From Phreatobacter sp. (lineage in GTDB: Bacteria; Pseudomonadota; Alphaproteobacteria; Rhizobiales; Phreatobacteraceae): a DNA stretch of 64,000 bases. Position 1 is the first letter of the stretch; every line of letters begins with the position of its first letter. The translations under genes and the position numbers were made by a program. Location of the stretch: contig NZ_JAEULY010000002.1 in NCBI RefSeq assembly GCF_016793595.1, forward strand, positions 1-64,000, given 5' to 3'. Positions 53,066-61,353 of the stretch are shown here, one piece after another. Under the pieces are notes generated by a model. The model had not been told where the DNA came from, did no database searches, and saw only the letters and a program-made list of their open reading frames with translations.

Positions 53066-53898
53066 CCCTTCGTCCGTGCCGTTATTCCGTCCAGCAGGTC
53101 GAGCGTCGTGCGCCGCGCCAGTTTCGCGAAGGCGAGCGGGCCAAGCTCGTCGAGCAGCCGGCTGTTCGGCACCTCGACAGAAATGGGCAGGCCCTCAGGC
53201 AGAGCCGCAAGATAATCCGCATTGGGAATGACGCCGTCGCCCGGCATGCGCCGGTCATAGCGGGCCTGGTGGAACATGGTCTCATGGTCGGGCGGCGGCG
53301 CGGTGGCATCGCAGACCTGAAGGTAGCGGATGAAGCGGCGGTCCGCCGCGCGCAAAGCCTCAACTGTCTCGCCGCCGCGATGAACGTGCAGCGTGTCGAT
53401 CATGATCGCGCCGTTCGCGCGGCCGGCGCCGGCAACGATGCGCTCGGCCATGGCGAAGCTGTTCACCGACAGCATGGGCAGGAATTCGAGGTTGATGGCG
53501 AGGCCGAATTCGGCGGCCACGTCGCAGGCCGCGCCGAACAGATCGATGGCTTCCGTCTCGTCGGCGATGTCCCCTGTTGTCAGGAGATGCTCGGCGCCGA
53601 GCCGCGCGGCAGCTTCGAGCACCGGACGAAACGGCGCGAAACTCGTGCCGGACCGCAGGCGGAACACCTCGATGTCGAGAACGCCTAGGCCGGTATCGGC
53701 AAGCCGCGACAGCGTTTCGCGCATCATCGGCGTATCGCCGATCATCGGAAACCGCTCCTCGCCCGGCAGGGCTGGCTGCAGTCGGACGCCAACATTCTGG
53801 AACCCGGCTTCTGCAGCGACGCTGACCAGTTCGGGCGGCGTCAGGTGCAGCATGCAGATGTGGGGCAGCGACAGGGACAGCATGGCGGTTCCGATCAT
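53062..53898 (-). CDS. Sugar phosphate isomerase/epimerase-like TIM-barrel protein
   Basis: A 278-residue AP-endonuclease-2-type TIM barrel. The metal-binding residues are likely in INLEFLP (Glu), MIDTLHVHRGG (Asp/His), QVCDA and ISVEVPN (Glu). Such proteins isomerise or dehydrate polyols and keto acids in catabolic operons. Its ATG overlaps the stop of the upstream EthD gene (ATGA), so it is translated with it. The substrate is unknown. Confidence 0.85.
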   Translation of the reverse strand: MIGTAMLSLSLPHICMLHLTPPELVSVAAEAGFQNVGVRLQPALPGEERFPMIGDTPMMRETLSRLADTGLGVLDIEVFRLRSGTSFAPFRPVLEAAARLGAEHLLTTGDIADETEAIDLFGAACDVAAEFGLAINLEFLPMLSVNSFAMAERIVAGAGRANGAIMIDTLHVHRGGETVEALRAADRRFIRYLQVCDATAPPPDHETMFHQARYDRRMPGDGVIPNADYLAALPEGLPISVEVPNSRLLDELGPLAFAKLARRTTLDLLDGITARTKG

Positions 53899-54542
53899 GA
53901 GCAGGGTGGCGGCACGACGGTCAGGACGTCAGCGAGCATCAGGCTGGCTGAGGCGAATGGCGGCGAGGCACTGCGGGCCGCCTTGATGATGCGGGCGGCG
54001 CAGTCCTGCGCGTCGGTCATGTCGTCGAAGAGGAGACTGGCAATGACGTCGGGCTTGCCCGCGCCGGGCAGCGCCTCGCGCGTCGCGGTCGCCAGCACGC
54101 GGTCAATGCCGATGCGGCGGGGATCGAGATCGGTACACGCACCCAGCCAATCGGCCAGCTGCGCGGTGGATGCGCCGCGAGAGCCGGAGCCAGCCAGAAG
54201 GATGAGTTTGCATTGACCGGCCGGCGGCCGCAGGCCTTCCGCGATCCGGCAGAGCGTGATGGCGCGCATGAAGTCGAGTTCATCGGCGGGAAGGGCGGCG
54301 GCCGCGGGCGAGGCGAGTGCCGCCGCCATGGCCACGTCGTCGGCGAACCAGAGCTCGGCCATGCCGTCGATGACAAGTCCCTCGCCCGCGATCGTCCAGG
54401 CGTCGAGAGCATGGTTTTGCCGATAGCCGAGGATGTTCGGCATGCCTGCGGCGATAGCCCGATGCGGGCCGCTCCAGTGCGCCGAGAAGGCGCGCCGGTC
54501 CAGGCCGTCCCGGCGCGCGAAGATGGTGATCCGCTTGATCAT
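53895..54542 (-). CDS. EthD-domain protein, two tandem domains with degenerate second
   Basis: A 215-residue dimeric alpha/beta-barrel protein. The first half is a good EthD domain: IKRITIFARRDGLDRRAF, then HWSGPH and the GMPNILGYRQNHA block. The second half has the same strand-helix plan but has lost the W-x3-H motif. EthD-type domains occur in ether degradation, lactone isomerases and polyketide cyclases, so the function is open. The frame extends upstream to 54641, but the ATG at 54542 fits homology. It is divergent from another EthD gene across a region with two operator-like elements. Confidence 0.8.
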   Translation of the reverse strand: MIKRITIFARRDGLDRRAFSAHWSGPHRAIAAGMPNILGYRQNHALDAWTIAGEGLVIDGMAELWFADDVAMAAALASPAAAALPADELDFMRAITLCRIAEGLRPPAGQCKLILLAGSGSRGASTAQLADWLGACTDLDPRRIGIDRVLATATREALPGAGKPDVIASLLFDDMTDAQDCAARIIKAARSASPPFASASLMLADVLTVVPPPCS

Positions 54543-54571
54543 GATGCAAGCCCATCCGTTTCTCGGATAGA

Positions 54572-54583
54572 TTAACAAGTTAA
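54572..54583. promoter_or_regulatory. TTAAC-N2-GTTAA palindrome (perfect copy)
   Basis: TTAACAAGTTAA: perfect 5-bp arms with a 2-bp spacer, 30 bp upstream of the minus-strand EthD gene start. This is the best copy of the motif repeated through the island. It has the same layout as the SlyA (MarR family) site TTAGCAAGCTAA. Confidence 0.6.
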
Positions 54584-54645
54584 AATATATCTGGCCAAGC
54601 GGCTGGTGCGTGCCTGCGTCCCAGTGAGCTGGTGGCGGCATTAAA

Positions 54646-54657
54646 TTATCATGTTAC
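54646..54657. promoter_or_regulatory. TTATC-N2-GTTAC element (degenerate copy)
   Basis: TTATCATGTTAC, 66 bp upstream of the plus-strand EthD gene. It is a weaker copy of the repeated motif but shares ATCATGTTA with the copy at 57639. With the perfect copy it brackets the divergent promoters. Confidence 0.4.
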
Positions 54658-54722
54658 GCTTTTGGATGCGGGCCGGGTGGATCGCGACGTGTCCGTCTGC
54701 CGCAGCTTCCGGAGGGCCGCCG

Positions 54723-55421
54723 ATGACCGTACTCGCTTTCCTGCGCGCGCCGGGCGAAGCAGCCCGCGCTGATTTCCGCCGCTGGATCGTATCGGATTTC
54801 GGGTCGCGTCTTGCTGATCCCGCCACCGGCCTGACGCGCGCCGTCGTGACGGTCTGCGCGGCATCGCCCGACGGACCGGAGGGCCTCGACCTGCCGGCGT
54901 CGATGCGGCTGAACGGCAGCAATACCCAGCCGTGGCCGGGCTATGACGCGGCTCTGACGCTGGAGGGCCCGGACGAGGCCGTCGCCGCGTGCTGGGCCGG
55001 CGAGATGGCGGCCCGGACGGATCTGCGGCACGTCTATCGGGTCAGCGAGCGGGTGATGGTCGACAAGGGACGCATCACGCCCGGTCGGCCGTCAAACGGC
55101 ATGACCTACATGCGCGGCATCCATTTCCACGGCGACCTGCCGCGCTCGGCATGGGAGCGTTCATGGACCCTGCATGCGCCGCTGGCGATCAAGGTCCATG
55201 TCGGCGTGTCGCGCTACACGCAGTGGTACGTCGAGGAAATTCTGACCGAGGGCTCGCCGGGCATCGGCGGCGTCGCCGAGCTGCACTTCCCGACGACGAA
55301 GGACATGGTCGAGGGCTTCTTCGACTCGGCGCGCGGGCGCGACGAGATCGCTCAGGACACCCGGCACTTCATCGCCGGCGGGCCGCCCCGCCTGTTCGCG
55401 GAGCAGCACGTCTTCGTCTGA
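54723..55421 (+). CDS. EthD-like protein with two domains, first degenerate
   Basis: A 232-residue protein. The first half keeps the fold pattern (MTVLAFLRAPGEAARADFRRW) but lacks the W-x3-H motif. The second half has it (WERSWTLHAPLAIKVHVGVSRYTQWYVEE, GIGGVAELHFPT). So this is the mirror case of the divergent EthD gene, in which the second half is the degenerate one. The ATG at 54723 is preceded by GGAGGG at eight bases. It converges on the aldo/keto reductase gene. Confidence 0.75.
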   Translation: MTVLAFLRAPGEAARADFRRWIVSDFGSRLADPATGLTRAVVTVCAASPDGPEGLDLPASMRLNGSNTQPWPGYDAALTLEGPDEAVAACWAGEMAARTDLRHVYRVSERVMVDKGRITPGRPSNGMTYMRGIHFHGDLPRSAWERSWTLHAPLAIKVHVGVSRYTQWYVEEILTEGSPGIGGVAELHFPTTKDMVEGFFDSARGRDEIAQDTRHFIAGGPPRLFAEQHVFV

Positions 55422-55430
55422 CTGGCCGGA

Positions 55431-56381
55431 TCAGCGGATCGCGTCGATCGCCGCGAGGTCCTCCGCCGTCAGCTTCCAGCCGGCAGCGGCAACGTTGGCC
55501 GTCACCTGCTCCGGCCGTGACGCGCCGGCGATGACGCTGGACACGAAACCGCGCGACAGCAGCCAGCCGAAGGCGAGTTCGAGGATCGTGCGGCCGCGCT
55601 CCCTGGCAAAGATCTCCAGCGCCTCCACCCGGTCGAAATAGTCATCGCTGAGCAGGCGCTTCGATTCCCGCTCCAGCCACGGTGCGTTGGGGGTTGCGAG
55701 CCGCGAGCCGGCCGGCAGGTCCATGCCGCGCTTGTATTTTCCGCTCAGGAAGCCATTGGCCAGCGGGAAGAAGGGCAACAGGCCGACACCGTAGCGTTCG
55801 AGATAGCGCTGGTGCTCCGCCTCGATGCCGCGGGTCATCAGCGAATATTCGGCCTGGATCGACACGAAGCCCTCGATGCCGAGCGTCCGCGCGGACCAGT
55901 GAGCCTCGACCGTCTCTGCGGGCGTCATGTTTGACGAGCCGATATAGCGCACCTTGCCGCTGCGCTGGAGGTCTTCGAGCGCGCGCAGCGTCTCGTCGGT
56001 GGGCGTCGCGGGATCGGCCTTGTGCAACTGGTAGAGGTCGATCCAGTCGGTCTTCAGCCGCTTCAGGCTCGCCTCGGCGGCGCGGACGATATAGTCGCGG
56101 CTCGCGCCCTTCATCCGGTCGCCCGCGCCCATGGGCATGCCGAATTTGGTGGCGAGCACGATGTCCTTGCGCCGTTCGCCGAAAATCTCGCCCATCAGCG
56201 TCTCGGAGCCGCCCTGGTTGCCATAGACGTCGGCCGTATCGAACAGGGTGATGCCGGCGTCGAGCGCGGCGTGGATGACGGCGCGCGATTCCTCCCGGTC
56301 GAGCCGGAGACCGAAATTGTTGCAGCCGAGGCCGATGGCCGAGACGCTGAGGCCGGAACGGCCGAGAGTGCGGAACTGCAT
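55431..56381 (-). CDS. Aldo/keto reductase
   Basis: A 316-residue (alpha/beta)8 NADPH oxidoreductase with the catalytic tetrad: Asp and Tyr in FDTADVYG, Lys in LATKFGM and His in YQLHKAD. The NADPH-binding VIAGASRPEQV block near the C terminus is typical of the YajO/Tas branch. It lies 31 bp downstream of the Old Yellow Enzyme gene on the same strand and is probably co-transcribed with it. Confidence 0.9.
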   Translation of the reverse strand: MQFRTLGRSGLSVSAIGLGCNNFGLRLDREESRAVIHAALDAGITLFDTADVYGNQGGSETLMGEIFGERRKDIVLATKFGMPMGAGDRMKGASRDYIVRAAEASLKRLKTDWIDLYQLHKADPATPTDETLRALEDLQRSGKVRYIGSSNMTPAETVEAHWSARTLGIEGFVSIQAEYSLMTRGIEAEHQRYLERYGVGLLPFFPLANGFLSGKYKRGMDLPAGSRLATPNAPWLERESKRLLSDDYFDRVEALEIFARERGRTILELAFGWLLSRGFVSSVIAGASRPEQVTANVAAAGWKLTAEDLAAIDAIR

Positions 56382-56412
56382 GGCGTGATCCCTGTGCAAG
56401 TCTGGCGGCGCG

Positions 56413-57564
56413 TCAGAGACGGCCTTCGCGAATCTGGCGCATCAGGCTTTCGCGCTTGGCGAGCCAGTGGCCGTGGCGGAAGTTGATGGTCTGGAAATTG
56501 GGGTCGCAGCCGAGCGCCTGCGCTGCGTGCGTCGCCCAGTTGGGGTCGAGCAGTGCTTCCCGGCCGATGGCGATGAGATCGGCCCGGCCCTCCTCGAGAA
56601 TTGCCTCCGCCTGGGGCCCGTCGAGGATGACGCCGACGGCCTGCGTGCGGATGCCGGCCTCTCGCCGGATGCGCTCAGAGAAAGGCACCTGGAAGCCGAG
56701 GCCGCGCGGCACGTTGGTGTTGCGCGTCTCCTCCGCAAGGCCGCCGGAGGAGCAGTCGATGACGTCGACGCCAACCGCCTTCAGGCGCTCGGCGAGCACC
56801 ACGGAATCGTCGAGATTCCAACCGTCGGCAGAGCCGTCCACGGCCGAGATGCGCACGAATAACGGCTTTTCCGCCGGCCAGGCGCGGCGAACGGCGGCGG
56901 CATAGTGGATGCACATGCGCATGCGGTTGTCGCGCGACCCGCCATAGGCATCCGTGCGCTTGTTGGAGACGGGGGAGAGGAAGCTGGCGACGAGGTAGCC
57001 GTGGCCGAAATGCAGTTCCAGCGCATCGAACCCGGCAGCGTCGGCGCGCAGCGTGGCGTCGACGAACATCCGCTCCGTCGCCGCGATATCCTCGATGGTC
57101 ATTTCCTCAGGCACGGACCATTCCGCGCTTGGCGCCAGCGGGCTTGGCCCGACGCGCCGCCACGGCTCGCCGGTGGCTGCGAGCGCCTCCATCGATAGCG
57201 CCCGGCCGCCCTCCCAGAGCGCTTCCGAACCCGCCTTGCGACCGGCATGGGCCAGCTGCACGCCGATACGGCCGCCGACCGAGTGGACGAAATCGGTGAT
57301 GCGCCGGAACGGGGCGATCCGCGCGTCGTCCCACAGGCCGACATCCTTCACGCCGATGCGCGCGCGCGGATCGACGGCCGTGCTTTCGACGAAGATCAGC
57401 CCCGCACCGCCGATGGCGAAACGGCCGAGATGAACCACGTGCCAGTCTCCGGGGATGCCGAAATCGGCGTTGTGCTGGCACATCGGCGAGATCACGACGC
57501 GGTTCTTCAGCGTCAGGTCGCGCAACGTGATGGGCTGGAACAGGAGCGGCGTCTCGGCGGTCAT
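56413..57564 (-). CDS. Old Yellow Enzyme family NADH:flavin oxidoreductase (YqjM-like)
   Basis: A 383-residue FMN TIM barrel. The class marks of YqjM are present: regulatory Cys in SPMCQHNADFG, QLAHAGRKA, substrate-binding His pair in ELHFGHGYLVASFLSP, then SNKRTDAYGG and IAIGREALLDPNW. It would reduce an activated C=C bond of an enone or quinone-like substrate. The start at 57564 has GAGGA upstream. The gene is divergent from a single-domain EthD gene, with an operator-like element between. Confidence 0.92.
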   Translation of the reverse strand: MTAETPLLFQPITLRDLTLKNRVVISPMCQHNADFGIPGDWHVVHLGRFAIGGAGLIFVESTAVDPRARIGVKDVGLWDDARIAPFRRITDFVHSVGGRIGVQLAHAGRKAGSEALWEGGRALSMEALAATGEPWRRVGPSPLAPSAEWSVPEEMTIEDIAATERMFVDATLRADAAGFDALELHFGHGYLVASFLSPVSNKRTDAYGGSRDNRMRMCIHYAAAVRRAWPAEKPLFVRISAVDGSADGWNLDDSVVLAERLKAVGVDVIDCSSGGLAEETRNTNVPRGLGFQVPFSERIRREAGIRTQAVGVILDGPQAEAILEEGRADLIAIGREALLDPNWATHAAQALGCDPNFQTINFRHGHWLAKRESLMRQIREGRL

Positions 57565-57638
57565 GGCGGTTCCTCGGCGGCGAAGGGCAGCATTGCATCG
57601 GCTGCCAGCGGTCGCGGGGCCCTCTTCCGGGGCATTGA

Positions 57639-57650
57639 TTATCATGTTAA
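57639..57650. promoter_or_regulatory. TTATC-N2-GTTAA element between the OYE and EthD genes
   Basis: TTATCATGTTAA within ATTATCATGTTAATTA, an A/T-rich island in the 169-bp divergent region. One change from the perfect palindrome. Confidence 0.5.
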
Positions 57651-57733
57651 TTACTGCGGCGCGCGTGTCAATCGCAGAAGGCCGCCGACAGCGCGGCCGG
57701 TGCCTGCGCGCCATGCAATGAGGAAACGTCGCC

Positions 57734-58075
57734 ATGATCAAGCGCATTACCATCCTGACCCGCAAGGACGGCATGTCCGACGAGGAGTTCGGCCGCCGCT
57801 GGCACGGCCAGCATGCCGAGATGGTCCGCAACCTGCCCGGCGTCTGCGGTTACACGCAGAACAAGGTGCTGCCTGCTGCCGGAGCTCCCGCCGACCCGGC
57901 GCGCCGGGTCGATGGTTTCGCGGAAATCTGGTTCGAGAACGCCGATGCGATGGCATCCGCGCTGGCATCGCAGCAATGGACCGCGATCGTTGCCGACGCT
58001 CATGAATTCCTCGGCGCCATGGCCGGCTATTCGATCGACGAGCGCGTCGTCGTTCCGGTATCGCCGCGCGGCTGA
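57734..58075 (+). CDS. EthD-domain protein (single domain)
   Basis: A 113-residue single EthD domain: IKRITILTRKDGMSDEEFGRRWHGQHAEMVRNLPGV-like start (W-x3-H present), GYTQNKV and DGFAEIWFENADAM. It is typical of the free-standing family that forms dimeric barrels. It is the only single-domain member among the four EthD genes here and converges on the double-domain gene. Confidence 0.88.
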   Translation: MIKRITILTRKDGMSDEEFGRRWHGQHAEMVRNLPGVCGYTQNKVLPAAGAPADPARRVDGFAEIWFENADAMASALASQQWTAIVADAHEFLGAMAGYSIDERVVVPVSPRG

Positions 58076-58118
58076 TGGGCAGGGCGACGCGATCCGGCGG
58101 GCAGCGCCCGCCGGTCGC

Positions 58119-58808
58119 TCAAGCGATACGGTGCGTCTCGACCAGGAAGGTCGTGATCTTGTCGATGAACGACAGCGCGTGCGTTTGCGTGATATTGGCC
58201 TGAGGCGAGGCGAACGCGGTTTTGATCGCCTCGGCATCCGGAAACCACAGTTCGACGACGCCATCGACCGGCACGTCCTCGTAGCTCGCCTTCCGCGCCA
58301 TCGCGGCATAGCGATCCAGTACGACATTCTGGCTGTAGCCGCGCAGTCCGGGCAGGTGCGGCACGTCGGCGGCGTGCTTGCCACGCCATTCATCGCGGAA
58401 CCGGGCTTCGTCGATATCGGGCCGACGGGTCAGGATCGACATGCGCTTGACGGCCGGCCCGGCCGCCGCGTCGAAGGGCGCCACGACGTGCTTTTCGCAA
58501 ACCACCAGACGGATGTCGTCGGTATAGGTTTTCACATCGCCGATGGTCGGCTGGAACTGCTGCGAGGCCAGCGCGGCGTTCATGTCCTCGATGCTGTCGA
58601 AGACGATTTCGGAGAAGCCGTCGACCTCCCAGGCGCCGCGGGCATGATCGATGCCGAGTTGCGAGGCGTCGGTCACATAGTGGTGGTAATATTCCCTGAG
58701 GCGCGGCAGTCGGGCAGCCAGCGGGCCGTGGATTTCTCGCCAGTGGTGGCGAAACTCCGCGGTGGTCATGGAGCTCTTGCGCTTCAGGATGCCGATCCGG
58801 CTGATCAT
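58119..58808 (-). CDS. EthD-domain protein with two intact domains
   Basis: A 229-residue protein with two full EthD domains. Domain 1 has HHWREIHGPLAARLPRLREYYHHYV; domain 2 has FRDEWRGKHAADVPHLPGLRGYSQN. Both keep W-x3-H and the PxLxxY block. A tandem pair could form an intramolecular barrel, with one active site per chain. The ATG at 58808 has AGGG eight bases upstream; the one six bases earlier is too close. It is divergent from the second ABC importer. Confidence 0.87.
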   Translation of the reverse strand: MISRIGILKRKSSMTTAEFRHHWREIHGPLAARLPRLREYYHHYVTDASQLGIDHARGAWEVDGFSEIVFDSIEDMNAALASQQFQPTIGDVKTYTDDIRLVVCEKHVVAPFDAAAGPAVKRMSILTRRPDIDEARFRDEWRGKHAADVPHLPGLRGYSQNVVLDRYAAMARKASYEDVPVDGVVELWFPDAEAIKTAFASPQANITQTHALSFIDKITTFLVETHRIA

Positions 58809-59169
58809 GGTCATTTCCCTTGCCTGTGCAGGCCCCGGTAATGGCTTCTTCCGGGCTGGATGCCGCAGCGTCCGCCTGGGAAAAGGCCGTCTCGACGAGG
58901 CGTGACGCCAAATTCAATAACCTGTTAAATTTTTTTTCCAACCCCCTTGCGCTGACCTGCCGCCGACCGTAGCGTTCCACAAAACGCAGGCGGCAATCCC
59001 CAGCTTTCGGCAGGATTGGCGATTTCCGGGGCGGTTTCGACTCTCCGGATTGCATTGGGCGCATGCGCGCGCCGAATGTCGCACCAGGGATCGGCACATA
59101 AGCCGACCACTTCAGAACGACGCGCGATGCGTCATGGACCGGCGGAATGCCGGCCGGGAGGAGAAGACG
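58809..59169. other. Divergent intergenic region before the second ABC importer
   Basis: A 361-bp region with one operator-like element at 58917-58928 beside a run of nine T residues. I see no gene, terminator or repeat in the rest. It should hold promoters for both the EthD gene and the importer operon. Confidence 0.55.
58917..58928. promoter_or_regulatory. ATAAC-N2-GTTAA element before the ABC importer
   Basis: ATAACCTGTTAA, one change from the perfect palindrome, in the middle of the divergent region. Same 12-bp layout as the copies at 50817, 54572, 54646 and 57639. Confidence 0.5.
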
Positions 59170-60366
59170 ATGCACAAGCGAAACATGTTCAAGATGGCCG
59201 CTGCGGCCGCCGTCCTGACGCTGACGGCCGGCACGGCCTTCGCGCAGGAGATCAAGATCGGGTTCAACGGCGACATCTCGGCCTCGCCCTCAGCGCAGAG
59301 CGGTCAGGCCGGCGTGCTCGGCCTGCAGGCCGCGATCGACGATCTCAACGCGGCCGGCGGCCTGCTCGGCCGGCGCCTGTCGCTGGTCGTGCGTGATGAT
59401 CTGTCGCAGCCGCCGCGCTCGATCCAGAACATGAGCGACCTGATCGACAACGAGCGCGTCTCGATGATCATCGGGCCGACCAATTCCGGCAACGCGCTCG
59501 CCTGGCGTCATATCCCGAACCAGAAGCGCATCCCGGTGATCGGCTTCTCCGGCTCGGCGACCGACATCACCAAGCCGATGGCGGCCGGCGCCGACAATTA
59601 CATGTTCCGCGTCTCGATGGTCGACCGCCCGCAGGTGGCGGCGCTGATGGCCTATGTGAAGCGCAACCCCGCCAGCAAGGTGGTCGGCTTCATGTTCGAG
59701 ACCACCGGCTACGGCCAGGGCGGCCTGCGCGACATGCAGGAGATCGCCGCGATGCACGGCATCCAGCCGGCGGCGACCGAGCGTTTCGCCGTCAACGATA
59801 CCGACATGACCTCGCAGCTCAACAAGCTGAAGGCGGCCGGCGTCGACACCCTCGTCGTCTGGGCGCAGGGCGCCCCGCTCGGCCACCTGCTGCGCAGCAT
59901 GGAGAAGATCAACTACTTCCCGCGGCTGCTGACCTCGTGGGCCGCGGACAACAAGAGCTTCTATGATGCGGCGGGCCCGCAGCTCGCCGAGCGCGCCATC
60001 TTCCTGCGCACGGTGACGGACGAGCGTTCGGCGCGCCAGCAGCAGCTTTTCGACCGGGTATCGTCGCGCCTCGCCTCCACCTCGTCCTTCCCGTTCGCCG
60101 CCCATGCCTATGACGGCATGATGCTCTACGCCGCGGCCGTGCGGCAGGCCGGCACGGTCGACGGCCCGAAGGTGCGCGAGGCGCTGGAGAGCCTGCAGGC
60201 CCGCCATGACGGCATCATGAAGACCTATGAGCGCCCGTTCTCGCGCACCGAGCGCGAGGGCCTGCTCGCCTCCGACTTCCGCTGGACGCACTGGAAGGAC
60301 GGCCGCCTGGTCAATTACGGGGACGACGTCGTGCGCTCGCTCCGCCAGGAAGACTTCCGCATGTGA
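59170..60366 (+). CDS. Liv-type ABC transporter substrate-binding protein (EthD island)
   Basis: A 398-residue periplasmic binding protein. The signal peptide is residues 1-27 (MHKRNMFKMAAAAAVLTLTAGTAFA). The mature protein begins QEIKIGFNGDISASPSAQSG and has FETTGYGQGGLRDMQEIA and HAYDGMMLYAAAVRQAG. A strong GGAGGAG site precedes the ATG at 59170; the frame is open upstream without homology. It leads a four-gene importer operon. The ligand is presumably the substrate of the neighbouring catabolic genes. Confidence 0.9.
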   Translation: MHKRNMFKMAAAAAVLTLTAGTAFAQEIKIGFNGDISASPSAQSGQAGVLGLQAAIDDLNAAGGLLGRRLSLVVRDDLSQPPRSIQNMSDLIDNERVSMIIGPTNSGNALAWRHIPNQKRIPVIGFSGSATDITKPMAAGADNYMFRVSMVDRPQVAALMAYVKRNPASKVVGFMFETTGYGQGGLRDMQEIAAMHGIQPAATERFAVNDTDMTSQLNKLKAAGVDTLVVWAQGAPLGHLLRSMEKINYFPRLLTSWAADNKSFYDAAGPQLAERAIFLRTVTDERSARQQQLFDRVSSRLASTSSFPFAAHAYDGMMLYAAAVRQAGTVDGPKVREALESLQARHDGIMKTYERPFSRTEREGLLASDFRWTHWKDGRLVNYGDDVVRSLRQEDFRM

Positions 60367-60428
60367 GCCCCATCGCGCCCGGCCACGCCCGGGCGCGATT
60401 CTCCCGTGACGATCCCGGAGTTACCAAC

Positions 60429-61349
60429 GTGTCGGCGACCTATCTGCAGGCGCTGCTCAGCGGGCTGTCCGTCGGCGGCATCTATGCCCTGATCGCGCTG
60501 TCGTTCAGCATCACCTTCACGACCACCAAGACGCTGAATTTCTCGCAGGGCGAGTTCGTCTCCTTCGGAGCTTTCGTCGGCCTGTCGGTGCTGCTGCTGC
60601 TCTCGGGCACGTTCGACTTCAACGCCGTGCCGGCCGATGCTTCGGCTGGGCTGAAATTCCCGATCGCCGTGGCGACGGCAGGCGTCGTGGTCGGCGTCGT
60701 CGGCATCTTCATCTTCCTGCTGGCCGTGCGACCGTTCGCCGGCAAACCCGGCATGTCCTGGGTGATGAGCACGATCGGGTTCGGCATCATCCTGCAGAGC
60801 CTCGGTCTCGTCGTGTGGGGACCTGCCGTGGTCAACGTCCCGGCGCCGCTCGGCGAGGGCGTCATCCGAATCTTCGGAGCGGGCGTGCGCTCTCAGGAAC
60901 TGGTCGTCCTTGTCTCGGCCATCGTCATCATGCTGGTCTTTGACCAGATCATGCGCCGCTCGCTCCTCGGCAAGGCCATGCGGGCAGTTGCCTTTTCCCC
61001 GCAGGTCGCGAGCCTGATGGGCATCAACGTCACGCTGGTCATGGTCGGCGCCTTCGTCATGTCCGGCGTACTCGCGGGCTTTGCCGGCGTCATGGTCGCG
61101 CCGATCTCCACCGCCTCGCTGTTCATGGGCCTCGGCTTCTCGCTGAAGGCTTTCGCGGGCGCGATCATCGGTGGCCTGAACAATCCGCGCGGCTGCATTT
61201 TCGGCGGCTTCATGCTCGGCGTGATCGAGTCCTTCGTCGGCCTCTGGCATTCGGAATGGCGGGAGATCTCGGTCTTCGTGCTGATCATCCTCGTGCTCGC
61301 CGTGCGGCCGGACGGCCTGTTCGGCGCGCGCACCGTGGACAAGGTGTGA
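60429..61349 (+). CDS. Liv-type ABC transporter permease (LivH family)
   Basis: A 306-residue permease with GLSVGGIYALIALSFSITFT, NFSQGEFVSFGAF and AIIGGLNNPRGCIFGG. The start is the GTG at 60429, with GGAG eight bases upstream. The next gene begins five bases after its stop. Confidence 0.92.
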   Translation: MSATYLQALLSGLSVGGIYALIALSFSITFTTTKTLNFSQGEFVSFGAFVGLSVLLLLSGTFDFNAVPADASAGLKFPIAVATAGVVVGVVGIFIFLLAVRPFAGKPGMSWVMSTIGFGIILQSLGLVVWGPAVVNVPAPLGEGVIRIFGAGVRSQELVVLVSAIVIMLVFDQIMRRSLLGKAMRAVAFSPQVASLMGINVTLVMVGAFVMSGVLAGFAGVMVAPISTASLFMGLGFSLKAFAGAIIGGLNNPRGCIFGGFMLGVIESFVGLWHSEWREISVFVLIILVLAVRPDGLFGARTVDKV

Positions 61350-61353
61350 GGCG

